Source: Heliopora coerulea (taxonomy: Eukaryota; Cnidaria; Anthozoa; Scleralcyonacea; Helioporidae). From it: 64,000 nt of DNA. This document shows positions 26,301 to 41,300 of this stretch, piece after piece. Every line of letters begins with the position of its first letter. Position 1 is the stretch's first letter. Where the stretch lies: NCBI GenBank assembly GCA_030142905.1, contig JASJOG010000178.1, positions 434,001-498,000 of the forward strand. The letters are read 5' to 3'. The notes beneath the pieces are model-generated. The model ran no database searches. It worked only from the letters and a program-made list of their open reading frames with translations, and was not told the DNA's origin. The translations under genes and the position numbers were made by a program.

Positions 26301-29300
26301 TGTGTATGTGTATCTAGGTATGCTGGTGTCTACGTCCGTGACAAAGGTCCGTGTGTGGCCGTTGGTGTCAGATCAGTCAGTTGGTGTATGTCATGTTTAT
26401 ATTTATGTGCCTGAGTATTAGGTATGTTGGTACCTGCGTCCGTGGTAGAGATGCCTTTATGGCCGTCGGTGTCAGTCCAACAATCCTAGACAAAATCATT
26501 GGGACACCACGGAGAATTCTTCCCTTATGCGCTATCATTCTTCTTTTACCTTCTATCTTCTCAAAAGAAGCACCCCCTTCCCCCATTCCATTGTTGTTTA
26601 TGAACTATTATCGCTATTACTGGACTTCTTTCACGTTCAGATTCTTCGACACTGAAAGGGGGAGAAGAGAGAGGTACTGTTCAGTATGACTTAACCAACA
26701 TTCCTTGCAGTAATAGAAGCGCGCGAGCTGTGTCTCAGTGAAGTTCGACCAGGATTGTATCAAAAGTACATCAACAGACACAGTCACATTGATATAAACA
26801 TGACAGACACACAGAGAGGAAATCCTGGTCACGATTTATTGGGACGCAGCTTGCGCGCTTTACCTACGGGTAAAAGAAGAATGAAAGCTTGTAAGGAGAG
26901 AATTCTTTGTGGTGTCCCAATAAGTTTGTGCCCATTTCGGTGCGCGTGTCCTTGGATGTGTCTTTGTGGGTGTCAATGTTGGTGTCACTGTGTGAAACAG
27001 GTCGTTGTTGTTATTGGTCTCTTTCTGTTTAAATTTTGAGTCAACCAGCTGTACGGATTACCTTGACCCTTGCTGACCAAGTTTTCATACTCGGCAACTG
27101 CATATACTTATGAAACCAAAGATCCCCAAAAGATTTTAACTGATCGTCTAGCACTTTTCTTAGGTAATTGTAGTTGCAAATGATATCACTCATGTAATTG
27201 GCTCCTTTGCTGTTTCAGAAGACAAGGTGTTTGAGGTAAGTAATCTCACTAAGTATCCAAAGATGTTTTGCCTATGGTTGTGTTTCATGGTAATGATATC
27301 CTTTTGGCCAATGTGGTATTAAAATGGTTAATCTAGGTGTAATTCATTTGTTATAGCGTGCTTTAGAGTTGGCTCGCAGTTCAGGCATACCGTTCATCTA
27401 TGTGTCCGCCAACAGCGGCGCGCGCCTGGGGCTAGCGGAGGAGCTAAAACATCAGTTTAAGGTGGCGTGGGAGGATCCTGAAGCGCCTGAAAAGGTATGT
27501 TGATTTTCCTTACTGTGGAAATATAAGAAGTGAAGTTGGGGGAGGACTGGAGAGGAAGAAGGTAATGGAGTAGAGAGAGGAAGGGAGACCACAAACGGAA
27601 AGAAAAGAAGTTGCTTAGAAAAGAAAGTTTGGAGAGGTGAAGAGAAAAGTTAGGGAGAAAAATAGGAACGGAACAGGAAATTGGTGGAAATGAGCGGAGT
27701 ATTGGGCAAAGTGAAGTGAAATAAGTGGGACCTAATTGAATAGAAAGAAACAAAAGACAAGCGACGGAGAGAGCATTGCGGGCCAGGAATCTTTAGTCAA
27801 GCAAACGTTTAGTCAAGCAGAACATTGCGTTCATGGCGTTACCACAAAGACGAATTACTTTTTTTTATTTAGGGATTTAAGTATCTGTACTTAACCACCA
27901 ACGACTTCAAAAAGGTAAAATTAAATCAATGCGAATGTGAAGGTCGTGGATATCATATACCAGTTTATTATTCATATTGACCCATATTACTATAGACCCA
28001 AGACGGCTACTCGTTTCTCTTTAGCTAAGCGCTTCAAATTCCGTGCGTGCTGAAGCAATCGAAGATGATGGAAAGTCTAGATACAAAATAACGGACATTA
28101 TTGGTAAGATAGCTGGAAGTGTAATTCATCAAGGCATAATTCCTTGCTTCGTGTTGTTGTTGTGTATGTTTTGTCCTGGTGTTGTCTGTTTTAAAGTAAA
28201 GTAAAGTGTCTTTATTTATACTGGATAACCCTATCAGCTACATAAGCTGTTCTCCCTAGAGGTCCAATTAGGGCCACCCCTCATGGGTCCAGTGTTACTA
28301 CAGGAGGAAACCGGAGTACCCAGAGAAAACCTGTGATGCTTGGTAGAGTCAAACTGGACAACACTCCTCACATGTGACCGACGTAATTTTAATGAGATAA
28401 CCGCACGGAGCCGGAATCAAACCCTGGTCAAAGTGGTGAGAGACAGGTGCACTACCACTGTGCCACCAGCACCCCTTTTCTTTCATGTTCGGTTTTCCTT
28501 TAGCTGTGCTGCGTCCACTGATCTCTAGAGAAGACTGGATCAAGTATCCTATTGTTTGAAAGTCCCAGTAAATGAAGCCAGCAAAATTTGACCCGCGCCA
28601 TTACTGAGGGAACAAAGTCGTTGTAAATCTTTTTGCCCAGCACTTTCAAGAATATTTCCAGATCCTCTATTTGGCAAATTGGAAAGACGTCGTAGGTCGA
28701 AAGGAAGCTTTATCAACAGAAACCCTATACCGACCATACAGAAGTCGCACAGTTGGTTCCTTCGCAACAGCCGCGTAATCCACTTCCGGCTTCATTTTCT
28801 GAACATGAGACGCTCGATCCAGTCTTCTATAGAGATCTGTGGCTGCGCCGTATTGTGTTTTGCTGAGCTAGGTTGGGTACCGATGTGCTATGGTGTCCTC
28901 TGCTGTACTGAGTTGGGGAAAGTTGCCTTTTTTATCATGCAGTACCTTACATTATTGTTCTACATGGCGCTGGTCTCTCCCGTTATGTGCTGTTCGTTGG
29001 TGTGATGAGAGTCAGTTCGTGTCTTTGCTTTGTTTGCTCTGTGCGCTGGTGAACTGTGTTGTGCTGTGCTTTGGTACTAGGTGCCGCACTGCTGACTGCG
29101 CTGTGCTTGGGTTACGCTGTGAGATTCTATTAGTGGCTATCAGGTGCTGTGCTGTTCAGAGCAGCGCTGAGAGGTGCCGTGTTATATCTGCCCCTGTATT
29201 TAGTTAAGTCCTGGTGTGCTGCATTCAGCCATGTGTTATCCTATGTCAAACAAGGATTTCTTATTGCTGAAAAAACAGGTCGCGAAGATCCAATTGGTGT

Positions 29301-32300
29301 GGAAAATCTTCGTGGTTCTGGTATGATTGCTGGTGCTATGTCAAGAGCCTATGACGAAATTGTGACTGTAAGCCTGGTAAGTAAAAATAACAGATCATTC
29401 AACCAACCACAGAAATGCACCTTTTTTGATGTTTATAACTTGCAAGGAGGTAGTGGAAGGTGTGGATGAATTGCTAAGTAATACGTAAAGGGACGACCGC
29501 TGATTGGCTGCTAACTGGAATTTCAGTTTTGGCGCGGAAAACTTGAAGCTCGTTTGAAAACAAGTCTACAAGTTAGAAGTGTTTTTTAATTTCAAACATG
29601 TCAGTCAATGAGCACTGTACTAACAGCATTAAAGATTTCAATTTTTATTTAGCTGTTAACAAGGAATGTTTGTTGTTTATTAAGGCAAAGAAACAAACTG
29701 TGCAACGTGAGATTTTAAAACGCTCTGGGAAATGCTTATTAATTTGCGCATGACTCCTGTGATGACTGAAAACCCAAATTAGAAACTTAGTTAAGTGGAG
29801 GCCAGTGGTTTGAGAAAATTCCCAGAGATTATGCAAACATCTTATCGGCTGTTGGTGGCAGGGCAAAGACAGGATATTGCCTTCATTTAGTTCAGATTCT
29901 GAGTTGAGCGACGACCGAACAAAGATTGCTGGTAAGCTCTCCAGCATGGTGATTGGTGCTGCACAAAAACGTATTCTTGAACCCCGTTTACACTGTAACA
30001 TTTTGGGCACGGCACGACAAATTTGCCGTGCTGAGACCTACATATACAATGGTGCTCCGCACGGCTAAATTTTTTTAGGTACTGGTGCCAAATTTTAAGA
30101 AGTCCGCACCATTTGCATTGAGAAAATCACCAGTGCCGTACCCCAAAATAGCGACACCCGTGCCAAAATTTTAGCCGTGCCGTGCCCAAAATGTTGACAG
30201 TGTAAACGGAGTTTTGCTTTGATGTAGCTTACAACGTTTCGGTGAGAAAACGTTTCACCATTTACACCTCAATTTCGTAAAATTCCGTAAAAATTGCTGA
30301 AACGTCATTCAATTGTTGCAGGTGACTTGTCGGGCAGTAGGTATTGGTGCCTACTTACTTCGACTTGGCCAGCGGGTAATCCAAGTCGAAAACTCTCACA
30401 TAATTCTTACAGGCTATGGAGCACTGAACAAGGTAAGGATACAGTATATCGAACTTGCTCTTTTCTTTTGCCTTTGCTCGTTTTCACTTGCCATTTCCCT
30501 TTAACTTTTTCCTCTGTTCCATCCCCGTTTTCAAATTAAGTTTCTTAGTTCTTCTTTCCAATAATAAACTCTAATCCTTTCTTTCTCTCTAATCCTTTCT
30601 TTTTTCTAAATCTCCCTTAATAATTGTCTTTCTTTTTCTCTGTTCCTCGCTGTTCTGTTTCTGTTCCTTTCTTCCACTCATCCTGTTTGGTTTATTCTTT
30701 TTCCCCCTCCGCCCTCACATTTGCTATCAAAATTTCATACTAAAAGTTGGACGAAAGTCGTCTTCTAGTAGCCCTTCGTGGACTTTTCGACCTCTTGGTC
30801 CCAACAAAGAATTTTGAAAGAAATTTACCGACCAAAGTATCGACCTGTTTTAAGTGAAAATTTTCTCTTCAGCTCCTTGGTAGGCAAGTTTATACCTCGA
30901 ATCTACAGCTGGGTGGTCCGTCTATCATGCACAATAATGGTAAACTATGAACAATGATTTGAAATTATAACAATTACTATTTCTATTACAGGTAGTATAA
31001 TTGATTATAATTACAATTACAATTATGGTCATAATTATAATTACGATTATAATTGTAGTAATTAAACTGCAATAATAATTATCAACGATATAATAATTAT
31101 GATAATTACAATAATTATACGCAATTATAATTTTTAGCAGTTTTTAAGTCAGACGGTTGTTGTAATTACTACGATAATTCCTTCTGTAATTTTGATATAC
31201 AGTAACTATGGCAGTTCTTATCATTATTTCAAAGGTCCTCTTCCAAAACACGTTCCCCCCCAGTTTTAAATCAAGGCTTATTGCTAAACCTTTCGTGTAG
31301 AGAATAGTTAAATTTCCGCTTAATTTAAGTAAAACCGCATTTTGATGGGAGAGGTGTAGACCAAGGCCTCGTAGAGCTGACGCAAATTGTATTTTGAAAA
31401 AGGACTATTGCTTGTATTATACCTTTAGTGATTATTATTGTAAGCATTATTATTTTAAAGGTAAAAAGGCGCTGATTTTAGTTCTCCAGTTCTTATAATT
31501 TTTATGTTTATCAGAGTAAATTTGACCGTCACAAATAGTTTCGAGTCTGGTATCCTCATTGATCCAGACAATCAATATGACTATCACAGGAAATGTAACT
31601 GTAAATATATACTTAAAAAGTTGAGTAATTTTGTATATTTGACTGCAATTATTTGAAGTTTAGAAGTCAATAGCCAGTTCCCCTTATTACATCAGCTGAA
31701 TACAACTACCAGAACACTTTGCGGTTTTTTCATTTTCATGCAAACATTCAATTCCCAAAGTGAATGGAAAGACAATTGCTCCGATTAACATTACAAACAA
31801 GATTTCTAAAGGCATTCTCATAGTTACATTCAGCAGATGTATAAAGGGGGGCCGGCCACTTAGTTTTATTATTTAAATAATGAATGATCTCATGTTCATA
31901 ACCATATTTATGGCAGGAACTTCTCATCTCGTGGTCCCTGACGATCTAAATGGACTCTTTAGCATCATTCAGTGGTTGTCCTACGTGCCTCGGGTAGGTT
32001 ACAGTCCAGTCTCTTTGGTGAGCACACCGTGTCAGACCAGCCAGTCGTCCGTCTCGAGCCAAACTCGCGCAGACCAGATATCCGGCAGCCATCATGTCAT
32101 TAGCTGTCCAACTTTTGTCAAATTCAGATAGACCAAGTTTCCAGCGCCATCGCGACACACGATTGAAAGCTTAACCCATTAACGTCCTAACACGCATACT
32201 GGCGCGATTTAATGTAGGCAAATTCGATTCATGAACAGATTTCAGTAAAAAGGGTTTTGAATGGATTGAATAATTTATAATTTCTTTTGAAAAAGTCAGA

Positions 32301-35300
32301 AGTGAAAGGGTTAAGCAACACGCGTTCTTGGGTGACGAACGACTACCCGAAGAACTGATAAACAAGTTAGGTAATTATATGGAACTATGTACTTAGGTGA
32401 AGAACAAGGACATATATTAGCGCTACTCTAAGTCAACAAACCTATACCGGACAAGTAGAGAAAAACTGTACTTACTAACTTTAAACTAGTTTTAGAACCA
32501 TAACCGACGTGTAGTCTGCTGATATGGATGAAACTAGTTAGTTTCGAAATATCAAAATACAAATACCATCGCCCTATACCTATCGATCTGCTCCCGGCTT
32601 GGCGTTGTAGCGCAGTTGATAGAGCGTCGGACTAGTAAAACGAAGGTCTTAGGTTCGAATCCCAGACGCAGTCAAGCAGAGTTTTTCTCCACTTGTCCGG
32701 TAAGGCTTCGTTCACTTGGAGTAGCGTTTATATACGTCCTTGATTAACAGGTGTTTTTGAATTTTGGGCTGCGTACTTTTTCAATAGAATTTTCCATACG
32801 GACAAAGACGATGAATGCTATAAAATGCTAAGAGATATCTCCACATTCTTAACCATTCTGAAGCAATCTCTGCATACTAATATGAAATGAAGTAGAACAA
32901 AGTGGGAATGGGAGGCAAAATGGTAAAAAAAGCAAGATTGCAAAAAGTGAAGTCAAAAAAAGTGCATGACTTCAAGAGCAGAAACTGACGTAGTTCTTTT
33001 TTAACATATTCCGTATGGAGTGTTTCTAATCTGTTATTGCTTTGTCACGTGTAGAGTAAAAACTCTCCATTACCAGTTACCAAAATTGTGGATCCTGTCG
33101 AAAGAGACGTTGATTTTGTTCCATCTCGAATATGTGACCCACGGCATATGATAGCTGGGAAATCCGAATCAGGTTTGTTCATTACACGTTGGAAATACTT
33201 TTTCCTTCGGTACCATTGAGCGTTTTCCTCTTTCGACTCCTGTCATTCTTCCTTGTCACGCTACTGTTTTCTTTTATTTATTTATTTCCTATTGTAAGCA
33301 CCATTAATACGTTTTATTATCAAACTGCCCAATCCCTTGCCTCATATCTCATGCTACTCACGGACAATGAATACAACATCAAGGACACCACTGATTTTGC
33401 AGAACGCTTGAACAATCGTTTACTAGGCGACGATGAAATATTAGTTTCTTATGATGTATCGTCCTTAATCACAGAAGTTCCTTTAGACGAAACCTTCAAT
33501 TGTATTGTCGAAGAAATCTACTCCAATTACAGATTGCCGAAATTAAGCTGCAAACTTTTCTTCAAACGCTTCCTCAGCGTCACTAAAAATTCTGTGTTCC
33601 GCTTCATATCAAAACTTTTCCCTTTGGGAATAACATCGTTGCAAAACTACTACCGGCTAGCCGTTCATTTCATTTTTACACCGATGATGCTTGATGTTGA
33701 AAACGTTTTGTACTTTGTTAATTAAAACTTTTTAACTTTTTAGCCTGTATATATTTTATTTATTTTCATTCCACATCATCTTGCCAGACTACTGTTTCCA
33801 GTTTTCCAGTTTTCCAGTGTCCCTTTTCATGTCTCTTCTATCTGCCTTGATCTTTTTTCCCCAAAGCGATCCTTTTCTTATACCTACACAACCTAAGAAT
33901 TCCTCTGTCTTTCGCGTAATCTTTTCTTGTGGACGTATTTCTCTTGCATCATTTTTAACACCGTCGGTATGTTTGCACTCTCTGAAACCGTCGTCTCTTC
34001 CACCCAATTTTGTTTTGTCTATCTACTCTAACATTACTCACACCTACTGAAATGTCCGTGTTTTTAATTCAGAAGGTTGGGTAAGTGGGTTCTTTGATAG
34101 AAACTCATTTATTGAGACATTAGATGGCTGGGCAAAGACTGTAATCTGTGGACGAGCCAGGTGAGATAACAGTATTACTTATATTAACTCTTTTCTGTCA
34201 GGATAGATCTTGCATTATTTTGAATTATCTAGTGCCAGCTTATTTTATTCTGGCTAACCCCAGATGACAGCAAAGAATGAAGATCTACCCCAACTCTAGT
34301 CTGTTCGAATAGGTCATCCATTTTTCTACTTTGAGTTACGCCAAATCATTTTACACAACAAAAATAGTACTTCTAAGGGTGAAAGAGTGAAGTCTGTGTC
34401 CCAACTCCTTTCTGCCAGAAAAGTTGCTCCATTATTTTGCTTCAGCTAGGGACAGATGATATTACGCGACAAAGGATAACTTCTGGGCGGGAAGCAGTTA
34501 AATATTTCCTTCAAAATTTTTCATGAAGTAATGACTATAAACTAATTTATGTACCTTCGGTTGAGTTAGGCAAAGCGACTCTGCCATTTATCCAGGGCTG
34601 ATAATGTTACACTAAATAGGTATTTCAAGCCTGGAATTCTTGTGGATCATATATGTTTTTGTCGTATGACAGTGGAATTACCGCGTGTCTCAATCATAGT
34701 TGTTCCTCTTAGACTTGGTGGCATACCGATGGGTGTGATCGCCGTTGAGACGCGCGCAATGGAAGTCACAGTGCCCGCTGATCCAGCAAACCTAAACTCG
34801 GAGGCTCAAGTTAGTATGAGAATTGTTTGATGTGTTGTGGTATGGTGTGGACTGGTGTCAAGTAAAACTGGAGTGCAGTGGGTTGAAAGGGACATGCTGT
34901 AGACTACAGTGAAAAAATTGATTATAGTGGGTAGAAGTAGGTGAGGTGGGGGGGGGGGTGTAGGGATGTGGTTTTTTTGCTATGAATGAGACCGAAGTAT
35001 GAAGGAGGAAAGTAGAGTGAATATATGTAATGAAGTGTAGTTTTAATTGGAACAAAATGAATGGAGTGAGGTTAATTGGAGTGGAATGATATGTCTTCTG
35101 AAAGAAAGTGAACAAAATAAAGTGTCGTGGTATAAAATTAAGTGAAATGAATATGAGGATGAAAGATTGGGGAAAGTTTTAGGTTTGGTGAGGTAGAGAA
35201 ATAAGCAATGAAAAGAGAGATAGGATGGATAGTGTGTCTTTCATCTGTAGCTAAGTATAAAGTATAAGCAATAGATGATCTTGGCGGAAATCTTATTCGT

Positions 35301-38300
35301 GTTATAAATATGATGGCACAGACAGTAAATTTAAATAAAGGTATAACGAAGAAATAGATTGAAATAAAAGAATTTAATTAACCTACTATATTTAATCCGA
35401 GACATAAGTAATATTATACTCTGAAGATGTCGCGGGTTTATTAATTCTTTTATATCAACCTATGTCTTCGTTATGCCTTTATTTAAATTTACTGTCTGGG
35501 CCTTCGTATTTGTAACACGATTAAGTATAAAGTACAGTGAAGTGAAGCATAATAAACAGCGTTTTGTATTTCTGGGGGGAAGTTGACGTGAAGTGGGTTG
35601 GAATTGAGTAGTTTGGAATGGTTTGCAAGTGAGCGAAGTAGGGTTGAGTGTTATAAAATGGACTAATGTGAATGTGTGTGTTCGAGTTTAGCCAAGGTAA
35701 GGCGGAGTAATAAAGAACATAGACAGATATGAGATGGTGAATCAGTATGATCTGAGGTGAAGTTGTGCATGAGAAAATAAGGTACAGGGAAAAAAAAAAC
35801 AGGGTAAAGTTAAAGCGGGTGTCAACTATCTTCTTCAGTTATTCAGTCAAGCTGGTCAAGTTTGGTATCCGGACTCTGCCTTCAAGACTGCTCAGTGCAT
35901 CAATGATTTTAACAAAGAACAACTCCCGTTGATAATATTTGCTAACTGGAGAGGTTTCTCCGGTGGAATGAAAGGTATATTCTATAATTATGTAATATTT
36001 CTTTTTTCCATGATCATAATTTATTTAATATTTCTCTATCCGTCATTTGGTTTGATAGCTCATGCCCGTTTTTAACGTCGAACTTTACAAGTACCGAGTC
36101 CAGTGCATATCAGCATTAACAAGAGATTTCGCAAAAAGTAAATTAAATTTAGTATATGTAAAGTTTGACGTTTAAAACCGTCATGTTTGTCAAAGTGTGT
36201 TTTTTGTTGGTTATTAGCTTGATATGTCTTTGAGTCTGGATCTGGGTCTGTGTACGTTTCGGTGTCGGTCAAGGTTTGTTTCTGGGTCTGAGTCCCGGCT
36301 GCGCGCATTTCTTTTTAGTTGTGGATCAGGTTCTCTGTATGTGTCTGTATCTAGCTCTGGGTGTGGGTCGCTGCAAGTCTCCGTCCGGCTATGGGTCTTC
36401 TCTGGGTCTTTTCATGTCTGTGTCTCGTTCAGGGCTCCACATCTTTGCATGCCTCTGTTGTGTTTGGGTCTGGAGTCTGTACATGTCTCGGTCTAGTTCT
36501 AGGTCGGGGTACTTGGATGTCCTTGTCTCGTTCTGGGTCCAGGTCTGCTCATCTCTCTGTCTGAGTCTGGCTCTGGGTCTGCGCATACGAGTCTGTGGCC
36601 GTTTGTTCAAAACACGGTTAGCGCTAATCTAGGATTACCAATTAATCAGTGGTTTTGGTTTCGTTTATTTTGGTTGAAAAATCCAGTTCAAATTTCACAG
36701 CTTAAAAACTTATTGTATGCACGCAAAATCTGTCAAAGAACATTCCAACCGTTCTCAGTAGCACGATCGGAAAGTTGTCCACAAAATTTTCGCTAATCCT
36801 GGATTAAAGCTAATCGCCTTTTGAACAACCGGGTCTGGTCTGGGTTGGGTTCTGTGTATGTATCTGTTTTTATCTCGGTCTGTGCTCATGTGTTTGTCTG
36901 TCTGCTCAGGAGGTCCAGTCAATCGAATCGTTACTCCATCGCCTCTAGTTCGTTCAGTGTGTTCTCCTATCTTGATCATTTCAGACATGTATGAAGAAGT
37001 ACTTAAATATGGCTCCCTCATCGTCGATGCTCTCCGCAACTATCAACAGCCCGTCTTCGTGTACATTCCTTGCAATGCTGAACTTCGCGGCGGCGCCTGG
37101 GTAGTCTTGGATTCCTCCATAAACCCGCAAATGATGGAAATGTACGCGGATGAAGAGTCCAGGTAGAAATCCGAATCCCTTAAACATTTTTTTGTAAAAT
37201 CACGATTGGTAGCTCTCTCTTAGTTATCAAACCAAACGGTTATAGTCATAGTGACATGGTAGGTTTGTTTATCATGCTTACCAAATATAATTGGAAGAAC
37301 CGAGGAACACTGCTCTTTTATTTACTTTTTTTAATCGCATGTGGCAGGGGTGGCATCCTGGAACCTGCGGGTGCAGTGGAGATTAAATTCAAACGTAAGG
37401 ATCTTGTGAAAACAATGAGAAGACTGGACGAGACTTACAGTAAACTGATCCACAAATTGGCCGCGCCGGGTAGGTAACATCCGTCATTTATTCACGGCAC
37501 ACAGTTTCGTGAGGAATGACTTCTTCCATTTCCTCTGTTTATTGTATTCCAAGGCCTGATGAAAGACCGTCGTGGTCATGTCTCAAAAAGAGGATTTTTT
37601 AAGTCCCTGAAGACTCACAAAGACACTGATCTTGAAACGGTGCTGGTGGCACAGTGGTTGTACACTTGCCTCTCACCACTGTGACTAGGATTCGATTCCT
37701 GCTCCAAGCAGTTATCTCATTAAAGTTACCTTGGTCACATGTGAGAAGAGTTTTATCGATATTGACTCCACCAAGCATCGCAGGTTTTCTACAAATACTC
37801 CGGTTTCCTCCTGTAGTAACACTAGACCCATGAGGGGTGGTCCTCACTGGTCCTCTAGGGAGAACAGCTCATAGGATTATCCAGTATAAATAAAGGCACT
37901 TAACTTTACAGTACTGTGCTGTACTTTACTTTACTTTACTTTACCTTGAAGATTAGACTTTTTACTTACTTATCATTGACCTAGTTACCCTAGGTGCGTT
38001 TACTCAGCGTGGATAGAGTGATCAGTTTGTGCCGTATACGTCTGACTGTTCTCCATTTGCTCGAGGTTTGGGTTGCCTGGCGTATGGGAGGTGAAAGCCT
38101 ATCAGAGCACCTCTTGTTTGACAATATTTTTTAATGTACGAGCTTCAATAACATCTGTTCAATCTGGTCTTGTCCATTTATCTCAACTTTTAACCAAAAT
38201 TCTGTCCAAAAACGTCATTGAATCTCAAACACACTATCATGGCGGCCCCCCAAAGTTTTGGTATTAGTCCTGACGCTGTTTCCTCCCCTGTGAAGAGAAC

Positions 38301-41300
38301 CTCGTGAACAATAGCGTCTCAAGCTCAATAATAATTCATCAGCAAAGTACAAAGAAATTAGTACCGAGACGGCGTTGGGATATCTGATCTCATACAATTA
38401 GCGTAAAATTTCGACCACTTTGAACCTTTCTCTCCCAATACAGAGTCATTTGATCGGTATTATCATAAAATGGAAAGGCGTGTTTTGTCAGATATCGAAG
38501 ATGCTTCAACTACTCCGTTATCACCTCGTTTTTCAACAGACTTCTCGGTGTTTGGATATCTGGCGAAACATTCCTTCTGGTACACGATTTATTATATCCA
38601 CAGTGGTGTACCTCTAATGAAAAGCTCGACTCTGTTGAAATCTTTTTGCATTAGATTTGTCCATTAAAGATCGCAAATCAGTGGAAAAGCAACTGAAAGA
38701 GAGAGAGGAAAAGCTATTGCCAGTCTATCAACAGGTACGTTCTATTGCCTTCGTTTCGTTAAAAATTTGACGATCGTTTTTTGGAGGACTAATGTTCTTA
38801 AGCACAGATCGTGGCAATTTTAAACCAATGTGGAACAAGATATTTGTTTTCGAATGCCTTGCCATTCTATCTTATGTTATCTTATACAACCCTATCTCAC
38901 ACCATTCCATCCCATCCCATCTCATTCCATCCTATCCTATCTTACCCTATCCAATCCTATCTATTTTATCATGGCTTGCTCTATTCTATGCTATCATGTC
39001 CTGTTCTACGTTGTCTTATCCTTTCCTTATCCCATCTAGTTTTATCCCGCCGTAACTTACCTGATCTTGCTATATCCAATCCTGTCGTAATATAGTTCAT
39101 ATTATATCGTATCGTATCGTATTGCATCATGTCATATACCCTGTGCTTTCCTTTCCCGTCCTGTTTCCTCTCGTCTCGTCCTGTCTCGACCTCTTTTGCG
39201 GTCGAGACAGGACCTCGGTTCTTTCTCGTCCTGTCCATATCCTTTTTCCTATCCAGATATTATGTTGCTTCGAATGACATCATTGCGCAATCATTTTCGA
39301 ATATTTGCTTTTCTGTCAATACAAAACCAAAGCGTTCACAAACAATGTTCTTCTTCTTGTGTCAATCCTTCTTAGGTTGCTGTAACATTTGCAGATCTTC
39401 ATGACACCGCTGGAAGAATGCACGAAAAAGGAGTGATATCGGTACGTCTCTGCGAAAATGCTGTTTTTTCTTTGATTTGTTAATTAAAGTAATCTTCCCA
39501 GCGTCAGGCTTAACGCTATTTAGAAAGGACTTCTATCAGGAGTAACACTAGCAGTATATTATGGAACAAATTGCGACGATGATGCTAATGATAATGAAGA
39601 TAAAAAAGATTATTGATATGAAAATGATGATGGTATCACTAGTGATGGTAATCATAGTATAATGATGATGATAATGATAATGGTGATAATGATAATGATA
39701 ACGATAATGATAATGATAATGATGACGATAATGATAACGATAATGATAACGATAATGTTGTGGCAATAATCATAATGTTTTAGGCCCTTCTCATCTTGTT
39801 CCCCTTTCAGGAAGTTTTGAAGTGGAAACAATCTCGGAAGTTCTTCTACTGGCGCTTACGCCGCCTTCTCATTGAAAAAGATGTTAAGCACAAGCTTGGA
39901 CAAGCGAACAAGTGAGTTCAGCTGTTTTCCTGTGATGGTTAATTAGGCGGTTTACTCGACCTGGGTCCTGATCTAAACCTGCTCAGTTATGCTATTCTCG
40001 GCTAGTCAAATCACATATCGAGATCTCAATTTCGGTTTTAATTTGCCCTGTTTACGTCTTACGGCTTAGGGACTTCTACACTGGAAAAAACGCGCGCTGT
40101 GTATTATGCCTGTCAGGTCTGATCACAAAACCGTAGACAGCTCTGAAACACAGCTTGTTGCAGTATCTTGACGATGTAGCGATGGTATCATGTCTGAATA
40201 ATACCTGTGACAACGACAAACTGTTTAGAACTGATCGCATCAGACTGCTGCAGTCAATTGATCTGTCTGTGTGGTATCAGTTTGATACCACACAAGACAG
40301 ATCAATTGATTTATCAATTGATTTATCAGCGCTGGTACATTTTGCAGCCATCACGAGTCGCCACATTTTCATCGCATACATCTGAACAGATCTGACATCA
40401 AGTCTGACGCAGGACAAACGTTTGTAAGTCTATGTATAGAGAACTTCGCCATTTTGACTTGAAAACACTTTGATCGAATTTGTGTCTATTTTGTAATCGC
40501 TCCGACCTGTTCATTTTATAAAAAATAAAATAAAGAAAAGAAGGACTATGAGTAGAATTGCGTGTTTACTTTTAACTTTACGATATCTTCCAATGTTATT
40601 TCAGGGACTTTTCTGATGGTCAATTGAGCTCCATGCTGGAGCGTCTTTTCTTAGAAGATCACGGGTCGGTTAAGGTACGTCGGTGGTGGCTGGTGAATAA
40701 CAACACGATAAAATACATAGAATGGTGTCTAAGTTGTAGTTGTGTGCTTAATTTTACAGTCATATTTGTGGCACGATAACGAGGTTGTAGTGAAGTGGTT
40801 CGAGAGCGATATGGCTCGTGAAGAAGGCTCGTTGATTGCAGAAAATATAAGATGGATCAAGCGGGACTCTGTGTTAAGACAGATCAAAACGTAAGAAATA
40901 GAGAACAATGTTTACCACCACTCATTCAAGACCGTCAAATTTCTGTAATGAACACCTCCAGTTTTGCTAATTTGTGTACTCTCCATTATACTTTCTTTAT
41001 CCTACTCTCTTTTTCTTTGTCATACCCCCGTTATTCTTTCCCCCTTCCTCTGGTTGCTGTTCACCTGTTCGCCTCCCACGTTTTTCGCTCACTTCCCTGA
41101 CAATCAGTTCTTCTCCCGTAACCATTACCGTTTCTACCACTTCCCATAATCTTCCTCTCATTATCACTGCTCTCCTCTGACCATAAACTCCCATCTCCTT
41201 TACCATTCACTTTACCCTTTTCCTGTACTTTAGTATATCTTGCCCACCTTTGATTACTCCTCACATCTCTCTATCAACCACCTTGATTCACTGTTGATTT

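Larger units (their letters stand above)
25012..34160 (+). other. ACC segment: carboxyltransferase N-subdomain
   Basis: Exons 25012-25080, 25694-25768, 26223-26282, 27164-27235, 27357-27494, 27873-27914, 28025-28103, 29279-29376, 30322-30432, 30873-30939, 31917-31993, 33055-33172, 34073-34160. Diagnostic blocks: [98 protein letters not shown]. These match the crotonase-fold N half of eukaryotic ACC, which holds much of the acetyl-CoA site. All splice sites are GT-AG. The exon borders 25080 to 25694 are less conserved in sequence than the rest. Confidence 0.95.

Noticed and set aside
33189..33725. 178-codon frame as a host gene
   Set aside because: Its middle is a Penelope-type RT motif and both ends are intron sequence; annotated as a mobile-element relic.
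40852..41264. Frames between the last two ACC exons
   Set aside because: Pyrimidine-rich intron 40891-41562; composition artefact.
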